Shown here: positions 34,873-42,876 of the stretch, piece after piece
Layout: every line of letters starts with the position of its first letter
Position numbering within the stretch: the stretch's first letter is position 1
Assembly (NCBI GenBank): GCA_015060385.1
Contig: SUYO01000003.1
Span: 62,001-126,000, forward strand
Source: Bacteroidales bacterium
GTDB taxonomy: Bacteria; Bacteroidota; Bacteroidia; Bacteroidales; UBA932
DNA length: 64,000 nucleotides
Direction: 5' to 3'
Position numbers and translations under genes: made by a program
The notes under the pieces: model-generated
The model's input: the letters and a program-made list of their open reading frames with translations, nothing else
Databases searched by the model: none
What the model was told of the DNA's origin: nothing

Positions 34873-35409
34873 ATGATACTGAAATATAAAGTTTCCCTTC
34901 CCGGCATCAAGGGATTTGCGAGAGTATATGAGGTAAAGGCGACTGCCTCGCTTTACAGCCTTCATAAGCAGATGAGGGCTGATATGGATTTTCCGCAGGA
35001 TCAGGTTGTGCTTTTCAAGGCTTTTGCTGCAAATGGTGACGTGGCTGCCAGATACAGCGTGTTCACTGATTTCGGTTTCGGAACGATCGACAACGTTACT
35101 TTCGGAGAGTGCCATAAGAGGGGAGAGGACAAGTTCATATATTTCTATGATACGACAAATGTCAAGAGTGTAATCCTTACCCTTGAAGGTGAGGCTGAGG
35201 AACGCAGGAACGTCCTATATCCTATCCTTGTTGAGACAAAGGGCCCCAACCCTATAGAATTCGAGAACGGTTATGTTGCCTTCGAGGACCTTCCGGACGA
35301 GAAGAAGAAGGATCCGGATGACGAGGACTTCGATGACTTTGACGACGACGAACCTGAAGAGGAAGACGACGAGACCGAAGAAATCTTCGGTGATGACGAT
35401 GACGAATGA
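34873..35409 (+). CDS. Plasmid pRiA4b ORF-3-like protein with acidic tail
   Basis: A 178-residue cytoplasmic protein. The first 135 residues fit the PRiA4-ORF3-like (MM3350) domain: ILKYKVSLPGIKGFARVYEV, then FGFGTIDNVTFGE and DKFIYFYDTTNVKSVILTLE. The last 40 residues are almost only Asp, Glu and Phe (from about EDLPDEKKKDPDD onward), a disordered acidic tail that could mimic nucleic acid or bind basic partners. Function unknown. Palindromic repeats fill the gap to the next gene. Confidence 0.75.
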   Translation: MILKYKVSLPGIKGFARVYEVKATASLYSLHKQMRADMDFPQDQVVLFKAFAANGDVAARYSVFTDFGFGTIDNVTFGECHKRGEDKFIYFYDTTNVKSVILTLEGEAEERRNVLYPILVETKGPNPIEFENGYVAFEDLPDEKKKDPDDEDFDDFDDDEPEEEDDETEEIFGDDDDE

Positions 35410-35424
35410 TCGTCATCCATCCAG

Positions 35425-35508
35425 CTATCCTGAGGACCGAACCAGATTGTCATCCTGAGGAACGAAGCCGGTTGTCATCCTGAGGAACGAAGTGACGTGA
35501 GGATCTCC
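35425..35508. repeat. Tandem, partly decayed ATCCTGAGGAACGAAG repeats upstream of miaA2
   Basis: Three units are seen: ATCCTGAGGACCGAAC near 35427, GTCATCCTGAGGAACGAAG at 35449, and a full one at 35474-35508 that ends GTGAGGATCTCC, closing the palindrome ATCCT/AGGAT. The last unit stops 2 nt before the ATG of the next gene. Confidence 0.8.
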
Positions 35509-35510
35509 AT

Positions 35511-36425
35511 ATGAAGAAATTGAAAATCATCCTGGGCCCGACAGCTGTAGGCAAGACTGACTACAGTATCGAGACTGCGCTCAGATATGGTTCGCCGGTG
35601 ATCTCATGCGACTCGCGTCAGATATATAAGGAAATGACCATAGGCACGGCTGTGCCTTCTGCTGAACAGCTTTCCGCTGTTCAGCATTATTTTATCCATT
35701 CACATACCGTAGAGGAACTCTATACGGCAGGAAAGTATGAACTTGAGGCTCTGGAACTGATAAACCGTCTCTTTGCGGAAGGACATGAGACCCTGGTGAT
35801 GGCCGGAGGTTCGGGCTTCTATATAGATGCCCTTGTGAACGGGCTCGACGACTTTCCTGCAGCTGACCTTCAGCTCAGGAATGAACTGATGGAGCGTCTT
35901 CGCGAGGAAGGGGTCGAGGCCTTGCGCCTGGAACTCAAGGCACATGACCCCGAGAGCTATGCTACCATAGACATAGCCAACGGGCAGAGGGTCGTAAGGG
36001 CTCTGGAGGTCTGCCTGATGACGGGAAAGCCGTTTTCTTCCTTCAAGACATCGACCCGCAAGTCCCGTGATTTCGAGATCGAGAAGATAGGCCTGACCAG
36101 ACCTCGGGAGGTACTGTATGACCGCATCAACAGACGTGTCCTGCAGATGATAGATGCGGGGCTGGTGGAAGAGGTGCGCTCGCTGACCGGGTACCGTGAC
36201 CTTGCGGCGCTCCAGACCGTAGGTTACAAGGAAATATTCGAGTGGTTCGACTGGCAGGATGGTCTTGTAGACGCTGCCCTTTGGGACCCTCTCTCTCCTG
36301 GCGACGTACCGGTCACCTCGCTGGAGCGTGCCGTGGAACTGATTCAGCGCAACACCCGCCGCTATGCCAAGCGCCAGCTCTCCTACTGGGGCCGCGACAA
36401 GGACATCCGCTGGCTCCAGCTTTAG
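35511..36425 (+). CDS. miaA: tRNA dimethylallyltransferase (second paralogue)
   Basis: A 304-residue MiaA homologue. The P-loop GPTAVGKTDYSIETAL is near residues 8-23, followed by SCDSRQIYKEMTIGTA and AGGSGFYIDALVNGL; near the end, RNTRRYAKRQLSYW gives the tRNA-contact motif. It lacks the N-terminal extension of the paralogue at 12058-13056. Why two copies are kept is unknown; different tRNA sets or partners are possible. The leader is made of palindromic repeats that end 2 nt before the ATG. Confidence 0.92.
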   Translation: MKKLKIILGPTAVGKTDYSIETALRYGSPVISCDSRQIYKEMTIGTAVPSAEQLSAVQHYFIHSHTVEELYTAGKYELEALELINRLFAEGHETLVMAGGSGFYIDALVNGLDDFPAADLQLRNELMERLREEGVEALRLELKAHDPESYATIDIANGQRVVRALEVCLMTGKPFSSFKTSTRKSRDFEIEKIGLTRPREVLYDRINRRVLQMIDAGLVEEVRSLTGYRDLAALQTVGYKEIFEWFDWQDGLVDAALWDPLSPGDVPVTSLERAVELIQRNTRRYAKRQLSYWGRDKDIRWLQL

Positions 36426-36445
36426 CTCTATGACTCATTTGGAGT

Positions 36446-36532
36446 TCAAAAGCACAAAAACGCCCGTTTTTGTGCTTTTGACTCGGAAATCATAGGTCAA
36501 AAGAACAAAACACCCCCTATTTTGTTCTTTTG
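36446..36532. repeat. Double-hairpin REP-like element, copy 1 (upstream of the RAYT gene)
   Basis: Hairpin A (36446-36481) has arms TCAAAAGCACAAAAACG and CGTTTTTGTGCTTTTGA around CC. Hairpin B (36498-36532) has perfect 13-bp arms CAAAAGAACAAAA/TTTTGTTCTTTTG around a C-rich loop. The linker ACTCGGAAATCATAGG differs from those of the other copies. It starts 21 nt after the miaA2 stop. Confidence 0.92.
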
Positions 36533-36560
36533 GCAGTTAGAGAAATTGTTTTTAGTTTTG
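36528..36560 (+). promoter_or_regulatory. Promoter of the RAYT gene, -33 box formed by the hairpin arm
   Basis: The last TTTTG of hairpin B (36528-36532) stands exactly 20 nt before TAGTTTTG (36553-36560). The leader to the ATG at 36677 would be about 110 nt. Confidence 0.6.
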
Positions 36561-36676
36561 CAGAGACGATTGCGCGTACGATGTTGTGTACGCTTGCTCT
36601 GCAGGTCATTCTGACCGGGGTATCTGAAGCCCCTTTCATGTCGCGCATCCATTACAGTTTAACTTAATATTGCGTA

Positions 36677-37627
36677 ATGATGAAGAATGATCCTGCTGCA
36701 GTTTCATTCCGTGATCTGGAATGGGAGTGCGAACTCAATTTCAAGAAATACCCACACTGCTGGCATCTGTATACAGATGGCCGTGATGCAGATATAATCT
36801 TCCGTGATCAGGAAGATATGAAAATAGGGATGAACCTTATGGGGATATCAGCCCTGTGCTTTTCCGATGTGAAGATATTCACTTTCGAACTGATGAATAA
36901 TCATCTGCATATTATACTTGCCGGACTACGGAGCAGGTGTGAGGACTTGTTCAACATGTTCAAGGGCAGACTCTGGAAATGTCTGAGCAGGAACGGCAGG
37001 GTTGTGGATATGCATAAGTTCAATTGCGAGATGATAGAGATCACATCTCTTCAGAGCCTTCGCAATGAAATCATATATGCAAACAGAAACGGATATGTGG
37101 CCAGACCGGACTGCACACCGTTTTCATACCCATGGGGTGCAGGTGCCTGGTTCTTCAATCCTTTGCTCTCCGCCTTGCAGTGTACCTTTTTCAAGGATAT
37201 GACAATCAGAGAAAAGCGGGCAATATGTCGCAGCAACGATGTTGATGTTCCCTCAGGTGATGGCATAAAAGTCCATGACGGAATGATTCTTCCATCATGT
37301 TTTTGCGATATAGCTGCGGCAGAAGCTTTCTTCAGAAGTGCACATCATTACTTCCAGCAGCTGACGAGAAAGTTTGAAGCCTATGGTGAGATAGCGGAGC
37401 GCCTGCATGAAAGCGTGTTCATCGCTGACGAGGAAATGTATTCTGCAGTCTGCATGCTGTGCATGAGGCTGTATGGTGTAAAGCATCCCGGACTGTTGGC
37501 AGCAAAAGACCGTGTGGAGATGGCCAGGAAGATGAAGCAGGACTACAATGCTTCGAACCGCCAGATCAGGAGCATCCTCAAACTGGAAAAGGACTTTGTC
37601 GACCAACTTTTCCCTAATATGGGTTGA
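36677..37627 (+). CDS. RAYT-like tyrosine-HUH transposase (REP-associated)
   Basis: A 316-residue protein with the hallmarks of the TnpA-REP/Y1 family. The HUH pair is His76 and His78 in FELMNNHLHIILAG, and the probable nucleophile is Tyr134 in LRNEIIYANRNGYVARP, followed by FSYPWGAG, which corresponds to the YpWSS segment of RAYTs. Residues 165-316 form an extra domain ending in a likely helix-turn-helix (NASNRQIRSILKLEKDFV). Y1 enzymes cut and rejoin single-stranded hairpins. Two identical-family hairpin pairs flank the gene in direct orientation (36446-36532, 37661-37748), the arrangement of a REPtron. A truncated homologue lies at 60986-61396. It lacks the features of classical IS elements and is single copy here. 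Confidence 0.85.
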   Translation: MMKNDPAAVSFRDLEWECELNFKKYPHCWHLYTDGRDADIIFRDQEDMKIGMNLMGISALCFSDVKIFTFELMNNHLHIILAGLRSRCEDLFNMFKGRLWKCLSRNGRVVDMHKFNCEMIEITSLQSLRNEIIYANRNGYVARPDCTPFSYPWGAGAWFFNPLLSALQCTFFKDMTIREKRAICRSNDVDVPSGDGIKVHDGMILPSCFCDIAAAEAFFRSAHHYFQQLTRKFEAYGEIAERLHESVFIADEEMYSAVCMLCMRLYGVKHPGLLAAKDRVEMARKMKQDYNASNRQIRSILKLEKDFVDQLFPNMG

Positions 37628-37660
37628 TACGCACTCTCTCCGGGACCACTGCCTAGGATT

Positions 37661-37748
37661 CAAAAGCACAAAAACGCCCGTTTTTGTGCTTTTGAAGTGC
37701 AAAAAAAGCGTCAAAAGAACAAAACACCCCCTGTTTTGTTCTTTTGAC
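37661..37748. repeat. Double-hairpin REP-like element, copy 2 (downstream of the RAYT gene)
   Basis: Hairpin A (37661-37694) has perfect arms CAAAAGCACAAAAACG/CGTTTTTGTGCTTTTG. Hairpin B (37710-37748) has perfect 17-bp arms GTCAAAAGAACAAAACA/TGTTTTGTTCTTTTGAC around CCCCC. The linker reads AAGTGCAAAAAAAGC. Order and strand are as in copy 1. Confidence 0.93.
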
Positions 37749-37789
37749 GGGTATTGGTTAACTTCGCAGGCGTTTTCTGAAGGAAATTG

Positions 37790-38641
37790 ATGATGCAGCT
37801 TTTCGACAATCATAACCATAGTCAGTTTTCATTCGACGGCTGGAGGTCCTCCATCGAAGGGTGCGCCAGTGCAGCGCTGGAGGCAGGCCTGTCGGGAATT
37901 GCCTTTACGGACCACTGTGACTTCTTTATCCCTGAGGCGAAGATCCTCAGCGGAAATCCTGTGTCTGAGACCTTTGATGTAAGTCTCCAGCAGGAAGAAA
38001 TCGACAGGGTGCAGGGCCTTATCGAAGCCGGCCCCATCCCTGACAGCCAAAGACTCAAGCTGCTGAAGGGAATCGAGATCGGAATGCATGAGAACCACCA
38101 CGAGGACATCCGCAGGGTACTTTCTGAAAACTGTTTCGACCAGGTCATTGCATCTGTCCACTACATTGACGGAGTCGATCCTTATTATGGAGTCTATTAT
38201 GAAGACAAGGACTGGAAAATGGCATATGGACATTATCTGGAGACCATCCTGACGGAGATGAAATGGCTGGAGGACTTTGATATAATGGGCCATTTCGACT
38301 ATATAGTAAGATATGCCCCATACCCTGAAACCTGCCTGCGGTACATGGACTTCTCCGATATCCTGGATGAAATGATGACCTACATCATCCATGAAGGCAA
38401 GGCGCTGGAAATCAATACCAAAAGCTATCAGGACCATAAGGGCAGACTCGTGACCCTTGACACTGACATACTCAGACGCTATCGGGAACTTGGAGGCGAG
38501 ATAATAAGCCTTGGCTCCGACTCGCATGCTCCGTCGCGGGTGGGATACGGCTTCAAAACCTTTGCACAGCTTCTGAAATCCTTCGGCTTCAGATGGACGG
38601 CCCATTACGAAAAACGGAAGCTTGTCCAGCTTCCGTTGTAA
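37790..38641 (+). CDS. PHP-domain histidinol-phosphatase-like protein
   Basis: A 283-residue metal-dependent phosphoesterase. PHP motifs are FDNHNHSQFSFDG (motif I, HxH), GIAFTDHCDFF (motif II, TDH), IEIGMHE and later SVHYID, and the final SLGSDSHAP (motif IV). The pattern fits HisJ-type histidinol phosphatases (HisK family), but other PHP substrates are possible and no his genes are near. I take ATG 37790; a second ATG follows directly at 37793. The leader holds the downstream hairpin pair of the RAYT unit. Confidence 0.85.
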   Translation: MMQLFDNHNHSQFSFDGWRSSIEGCASAALEAGLSGIAFTDHCDFFIPEAKILSGNPVSETFDVSLQQEEIDRVQGLIEAGPIPDSQRLKLLKGIEIGMHENHHEDIRRVLSENCFDQVIASVHYIDGVDPYYGVYYEDKDWKMAYGHYLETILTEMKWLEDFDIMGHFDYIVRYAPYPETCLRYMDFSDILDEMMTYIIHEGKALEINTKSYQDHKGRLVTLDTDILRRYRELGGEIISLGSDSHAPSRVGYGFKTFAQLLKSFGFRWTAHYEKRKLVQLPL

Positions 38642-38647
38642 TCCAGA

Positions 38648-39028
38648 TTAAAAAGGGAGGTCATCCTCATCAAGAGGCGAGCTGTATGCACTTGAGGCAT
38701 ACGGATCATCCTGTGTTACAGGCGGCGCGTCCTGGACTGGAGCTGGAGCCGCTGCAGACTCTATCCTCCATGCCCTCACGTCGGTGTACCAGCGTCCGTT
38801 GTATTCACGGCTGCTGAGGTTGAAAGAAATCTTCACCTTGTCGCCGACCTGATACTTCTCAAGTTCCTTCACCTTATCTTCTCCCCACACGTTCATGCAT
38901 ACCTGAGAAGGATAATTGCCTTCCTGATATTCGAAAATGAAGTCCTGTTTAGCCCAGGCACCTCTTGCAGAGGTACCTGTCTGAACATTAAGCTTGCGGA
39001 CAATCCTGCCCTCCAGTTCCATTGCCAT
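38648..39028 (-). CDS. DUF3127 protein with an SSB-like C-terminal tip
   Basis: A 126-residue protein of family DUF3127, a Bacteroidota family with an OB-like fold (MELEGRIVRKLNVQTG, WAKQDFIFEYQEG, VGDKVKISFNLSSREYNGRWYTDVRAWRIE). After a Pro/Ala-rich linker it ends PLDEDDLPF, very close to the DDDIPF tip by which SSB recruits replication and repair proteins. Binding to nucleic acid or to SSB partners is inferred from these features. It lies 1 nt after the FKBP gene on the minus strand, so the two form an operon that converges with the PHP gene. Confidence 0.85.
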   Translation of the reverse strand: MAMELEGRIVRKLNVQTGTSARGAWAKQDFIFEYQEGNYPSQVCMNVWGEDKVKELEKYQVGDKVKISFNLSSREYNGRWYTDVRAWRIESAAAPAPVQDAPPVTQDDPYASSAYSSPLDEDDLPF

Positions 39029-39029
39029 A

Positions 39030-39782
39030 TTACTTCTCTGCTGGAACGTACTTACCTACCTTGAGAACCTCAACGTCGAAGATGAGTGTAGAGTTCGGAG
39101 CGATAGCCTGGTTTCCTCTTGTACCGTATGCGAGGTCTGAAGGGATATAGAGTGTCATCTTTCCGCCCTCACCTACGAGACCGAGACCTTCTGTCCATCC
39201 TTTGATAACGCGGTTAGCCACAAACATGATACCTTCCTCAGAGTCGTCCTCGTCGAATACGGTGCCGTCAAGAAGAGTACCCTTGTAGTTCACCCATACA
39301 GTGTCCTGAGGAGCGATCTTCTCAGCTGCACCCTCTGCGATGATGGTGTACTGGAGTCCGCTTGCAGTTGTGTCTACGTCAGCTCTCTTGGCGTTCTTTG
39401 CAAGGAAAGCCTTACCCTCGGCTGCGTTCAGCTCAGCCTTGTAGGTCTGTCTCTTCATGATGAATGCATCGAGAACGTTGCCCATCATGTTAGGATCGAT
39501 GTCGAACTGCTCGCCGAAAGCAGGGTCTGAAGGCGAACCCTTTGCCTGAAGGAAGTCCTGCATACCCTTCTTAAGCTCAGCAACATTGAGATCGTTGAGG
39601 TTATCGGCAAAGTTGTAGCCCTTGATCATTGAACCGAAGTTCACACCGAGAAGGTAGCTTGCTGAGTCAACCTCTGCTGCTGTAGGGAGCTCTGCCTCTA
39701 CATTTACATTGCTCTTCTGAGTACCGCATGCAATTGCAAGTGTTGCTGCGAATGTAACTGCCAAAATTTTGATTGTCTTCAT
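39030..39782 (-). CDS. FKBP-type peptidyl-prolyl isomerase lipoprotein
   Basis: A 250-residue exported isomerase. The lipobox LAIACG places the lipid on Cys19. Residues 35-125 form the helical FkpA/Mip-type dimerisation domain (SYLLGVNFGSMIKGYNF ... FIMKRQTYKAELNAAEG), and the FKBP core follows (VWVNYKGTLLDGTVFDED, VIKGWTEGLGLVGEGGKMTL, IPSDLAYGTRG, LIFDVEVLKV). It probably assists folding in the periplasm. A minus-strand -7 box TATATTTG lies at 39834-39827. Confidence 0.93.
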   Translation of the reverse strand: MKTIKILAVTFAATLAIACGTQKSNVNVEAELPTAAEVDSASYLLGVNFGSMIKGYNFADNLNDLNVAELKKGMQDFLQAKGSPSDPAFGEQFDIDPNMMGNVLDAFIMKRQTYKAELNAAEGKAFLAKNAKRADVDTTASGLQYTIIAEGAAEKIAPQDTVWVNYKGTLLDGTVFDEDDSEEGIMFVANRVIKGWTEGLGLVGEGGKMTLYIPSDLAYGTRGNQAIAPNSTLIFDVEVLKVGKYVPAEK

Positions 39783-39943
39783 TTCTTTTTATTGTTTGAA
39801 TTATACTTGTTCTTCAATACAAACTGCAAATATACGGAATTTTTCGATTCGCTGTAATTTTATGAAAATTTGCTGAGACTCTGCAGAATTTTTTTGAAGA
39901 CTCGAAAAAATCATTTAATTTAGTAATCCAAATATTTCAGGAT

Positions 39944-42145
39944 ATGACGATAGATTCTGCGCTACTTCATGGGAAACTGAAGGAATTCTTCGGTTTTGAC
40001 TCATTCAAGGCCGATCAGGAAAAGATCATCATGCATCTTGTCGAGGGCAGGAATGCCTTTGTACTCATGCCTACAGGAGGTGGTAAATCGCTTTGCTACC
40101 AGCTCCCGGCTCTTGTCATGGAAGGTACGGCCATAGTCATATCCCCTCTGATCGCCCTGATGAAGAATCAGGTCGATGCAATCCGCGGATTCGTTGCAGG
40201 CAACGACGGAATCGCACACTTCCTGAACTCATCCCTGAACAAGGCTCAGATCACTGAAGTGCGTAATGACCTTCTTTCAGGAGCCACAAAGCTTCTTTAT
40301 GTGGCTCCTGAGTCTCTGACTAAAGCGGAAAACGTCGCGCTTCTCAAGGAAATCAAGATTTCCTTCTACGCCATAGACGAAGCACATTGCATCTCGGAAT
40401 GGGGTCATGACTTCAGACCTGAGTACAGAAGAATAAGGAACATCATAGAAGAGATAGGTGTATCTCCTATAATAGCCCTGACCGCGACAGCGACGCCGAA
40501 AGTGCAGAGTGACATCATCAAGAACCTCGGCATGACGGATGCTACGGTGTTCAAGTCTTCATTCAACCGTCCTAACCTTTATTATGAAATAAGGGACAAG
40601 TCAGACCCGAAGAGGGATATCATAAGATATATAAGACAGAACGCAGGAAAGTCCGGCATCATCTACTGCCTCAGCAGGAAGAAGGTGGAGGAGCTTGCGG
40701 AACTGCTCAACATAAACGGTATAAAGGCTGCTCCTTACCATGCAGGTCTGGACGCAAAGACCAGAGCTGACAACCAGGACCGCTTCCTGATGGAGGAAAT
40801 CGATGTGATCGTTGCGACAATCGCCTTCGGAATGGGAATCGACAAGCCTGACGTACGCTTCGTCATCCATTATGACATTCCTAAGAGCATCGAGGGGTAC
40901 TATCAGGAGACCGGACGTGCCGGACGAGACGGTCAGGAAGGCCAGTGCATAACCTTCTACAGCTATAAGGATATACAGAAGCTGGAGAAGTTCATGCAGG
41001 GCAAGCCTATAGCCGAGCAGGAGATAGGCAGGCAGCTTCTTATGGATACGGTGGCATATGCCGAGTCGAACTCATGCCGCAGAAAGCTGCTCCTGAACTA
41101 CTTCGGAGAGACATATGAAGCCGAAAACTGTGGAGCCTGCGACAACTGTCTGCACCCTAAGAAGCAGTTCGACGGCCGTGAGGAAATGGCTACAGTCATA
41201 GAACTTATCCAGACTCTGCCTGAGCACTTCAAACTGGAGCACCTGGCCAACATCCTTGCGGGCGAAATGAACTCGATAATAAAATCCTACAAGCATGACA
41301 AACTGGAACTGTATGGCGCCGGAAAGGACCGTTCAGTAAAGTTCTGGTGTGCTGTGATTCATCAGGGACTTATTCATCATCTTCTCCATAAGGATATCGA
41401 ATCATACGGACTCATATCCGTTACAGAAGAAGGATTCAGGTTCTATAATGACCCATACCAGCTCATGCTTACCGAGGAGAGGGAGTTTGCCGAAGGTGAG
41501 GATGACGATGACGATTGCGCTGCTGTTGCGGCTGCCAGAGGAGGCGGAGGAGGAGACCCTCAGCTGCTCGCCATGCTGAAGGATCTCAGGAGGGATGTCG
41601 CAAGAAAACTCAGGCTCCAGCCATGGGTGATCTTCGGAGATCCGTCTCTGGAAGACATTTCGATCATGTACCCTATAACGATAAACGAGCTCAAGAACTG
41701 TCAGGGAGTCGGAGAAGGAAAGGCACGTAAGTTCGGAAAGGAATTCCTCGACCTTATCGCCAAGTATGTGGAAGAGAACGAAATCTCACGTCCTGATGAC
41801 TTCGTGATGAAGTCCCTGGTCAACAAGTCTGCAAACAAGGTCCATATCATCCAGAGTATTGACAGAAAGCTTCCGCTCGAGGATATTGCAGAGGCAAAGG
41901 GTATGGATATGGAAGAACTTATGACCGAAATCGAAGCCATCGTGTATTCAGGTACGAAGCTCGATCTCGACTATTACATAGAGCAGACCCTTGACGACGA
42001 TGTCGTGGAAGAGATCTTCGACTATTTCCATGATGAGGCAGAGTCGGATTCGCTCGAAGCTGCCATGGAGGACCTTCGAGACGATTATGACGAGATGGAA
42101 GTGAGACTCGTCCGCGTCAAGTTCCTCTGCGAAGTAGCCAACTAA
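39944..42145 (+). CDS. recQ: ATP-dependent DNA helicase RecQ
   Basis: A 733-residue superfamily 2 helicase. Walker A MPTGGGKSLCYQLPAL is near residues 38-53, the DEAH box AIDEAHCISEWGHDFR follows, and motif VI is QETGRAGRDGQEG. The RecQ-Ct zinc cluster (CRRKLLLNYFGE ... CGACDNC) and winged helix come next. An HRDC domain (about 545-615) and a C-terminal winged-helix-like extension to 733 make it longer than E. coli RecQ (609), as is usual in Bacteroidota. It unwinds DNA in recombination and repair. A double-hairpin repeat follows its stop by 24 nt. Confidence 0.95.
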   Translation: MTIDSALLHGKLKEFFGFDSFKADQEKIIMHLVEGRNAFVLMPTGGGKSLCYQLPALVMEGTAIVISPLIALMKNQVDAIRGFVAGNDGIAHFLNSSLNKAQITEVRNDLLSGATKLLYVAPESLTKAENVALLKEIKISFYAIDEAHCISEWGHDFRPEYRRIRNIIEEIGVSPIIALTATATPKVQSDIIKNLGMTDATVFKSSFNRPNLYYEIRDKSDPKRDIIRYIRQNAGKSGIIYCLSRKKVEELAELLNINGIKAAPYHAGLDAKTRADNQDRFLMEEIDVIVATIAFGMGIDKPDVRFVIHYDIPKSIEGYYQETGRAGRDGQEGQCITFYSYKDIQKLEKFMQGKPIAEQEIGRQLLMDTVAYAESNSCRRKLLLNYFGETYEAENCGACDNCLHPKKQFDGREEMATVIELIQTLPEHFKLEHLANILAGEMNSIIKSYKHDKLELYGAGKDRSVKFWCAVIHQGLIHHLLHKDIESYGLISVTEEGFRFYNDPYQLMLTEEREFAEGEDDDDDCAAVAAARGGGGGDPQLLAMLKDLRRDVARKLRLQPWVIFGDPSLEDISIMYPITINELKNCQGVGEGKARKFGKEFLDLIAKYVEENEISRPDDFVMKSLVNKSANKVHIIQSIDRKLPLEDIAEAKGMDMEELMTEIEAIVYSGTKLDLDYYIEQTLDDDVVEEIFDYFHDEAESDSLEAAMEDLRDDYDEMEVRLVRVKFLCEVAN

Positions 42146-42169
42146 AGCCTTGAACAGCATACGACATCG

Positions 42170-42259
42170 GTCAAAAGAACAAAACACCCCCTGTTTTGTT
42201 CTTTTGACGCTTTTTTTGCACGTCAAAAGCACAAAAACGCCCGATTTTGTACTTTTGAC
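42170..42259. repeat. Double-hairpin REP-like element, copy 3 (solo, order reversed)
   Basis: Hairpin B (42170-42208) is identical to that of copy 2, including the CCCCC loop. Hairpin A follows (42222-42259, arms with two changes: CAAAAGCACAAAAACG/CGATTTTGTACTTTTG). The linker GCTTTTTTTGCAC is the reverse complement of the copy 2 linker, yet both loops keep the same strand as in copy 2. No transposase is adjacent. Confidence 0.92.
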
Positions 42260-42285
42260 AGATATGTAAATTTTTAGTATTTTTG
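42253..42285 (+). promoter_or_regulatory. DUF308 gene promoter, -33 box from the hairpin arm
   Basis: TTTTG ending hairpin A (42253-42257) is exactly 20 nt before TATTTTTG (42278-42285), which is 23 nt before the ATG at 42309. Confidence 0.6.
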
Positions 42286-42308
42286 CAAGTTGGATTAAAT
42301 GTATTCTT

Positions 42309-42875
42309 ATGATTACTTTCGGTTATAAAAACAAGTTCAACGGTCCTATCAGGGCCTTGACAGCACTGGCTATCGGTATCGTGATGGTAGTTAGCAAGAC
42401 AAACGCGCTGGAACTGGCAGTAAAGATAATTGCAGCCTTCCTCCTGGCTTCAGGAATCGTATCTCTGATAGTAGGGTACAGGAACAAGGCTAACGGAACC
42501 ATGGGGCTGATGGGTGTGAACGGAACAGTGGATATCGTTATCGCAATAGCTCTCTTCATGTTCCCTGGCTTTGTGGCAGGACTTCTCATATATTTCATAG
42601 CCTTCATCCTCATAATCTTCGGAGCCTTCCAGCTTGTCAGCCTCCTGAGCATCAGGGGAGCGGCAGGTCTCGGTCTCGGTTCCTTCATCATGCCCGTGCT
42701 CGTGCTGGGCTGCGGACTTTTCCTTGTAGGAAAGCCGGCGTTCGTAGGTGAGGCAATAGGAGTGATAGCGGGTGCATCGCTCATTGTATACGGTGCTTCA
42801 GAACTTCTCTCGTCATGGAGGATGAAGAACGTCATCGACAAATACGAAAGCAACAATAACGTAGACGAACAGTAG
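42309..42875 (+). CDS. DUF308 (HdeD-like) membrane protein
   Basis: A 188-residue inner membrane protein with about six hydrophobic helices (for example AIGIVMVVSKTNALELA, IIAAFLLASGIVSLIVG, IVIAIALFMFPGFVAGLLI, FIAFILIIFGAFQLV). The repeated helix pairs with Gly-rich packing match DUF308, the family of E. coli HdeD (acid resistance). It ends in a short charged tail (NVIDKYESNNNVDEQ). The dnaG gene begins 1 nt after the stop, so the two are likely co-transcribed. Role unknown. Confidence 0.8.
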   Translation: MITFGYKNKFNGPIRALTALAIGIVMVVSKTNALELAVKIIAAFLLASGIVSLIVGYRNKANGTMGLMGVNGTVDIVIAIALFMFPGFVAGLLIYFIAFILIIFGAFQLVSLLSIRGAAGLGLGSFIMPVLVLGCGLFLVGKPAFVGEAIGVIAGASLIVYGASELLSSWRMKNVIDKYESNNNVDEQ

Positions 42876-42876
42876 G

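Noticed and set aside
36446..37748. CRISPR-like repeats
   Set aside because: The repeats are paired hairpins around a transposase gene, with no regular spacers and no cas genes in the window.
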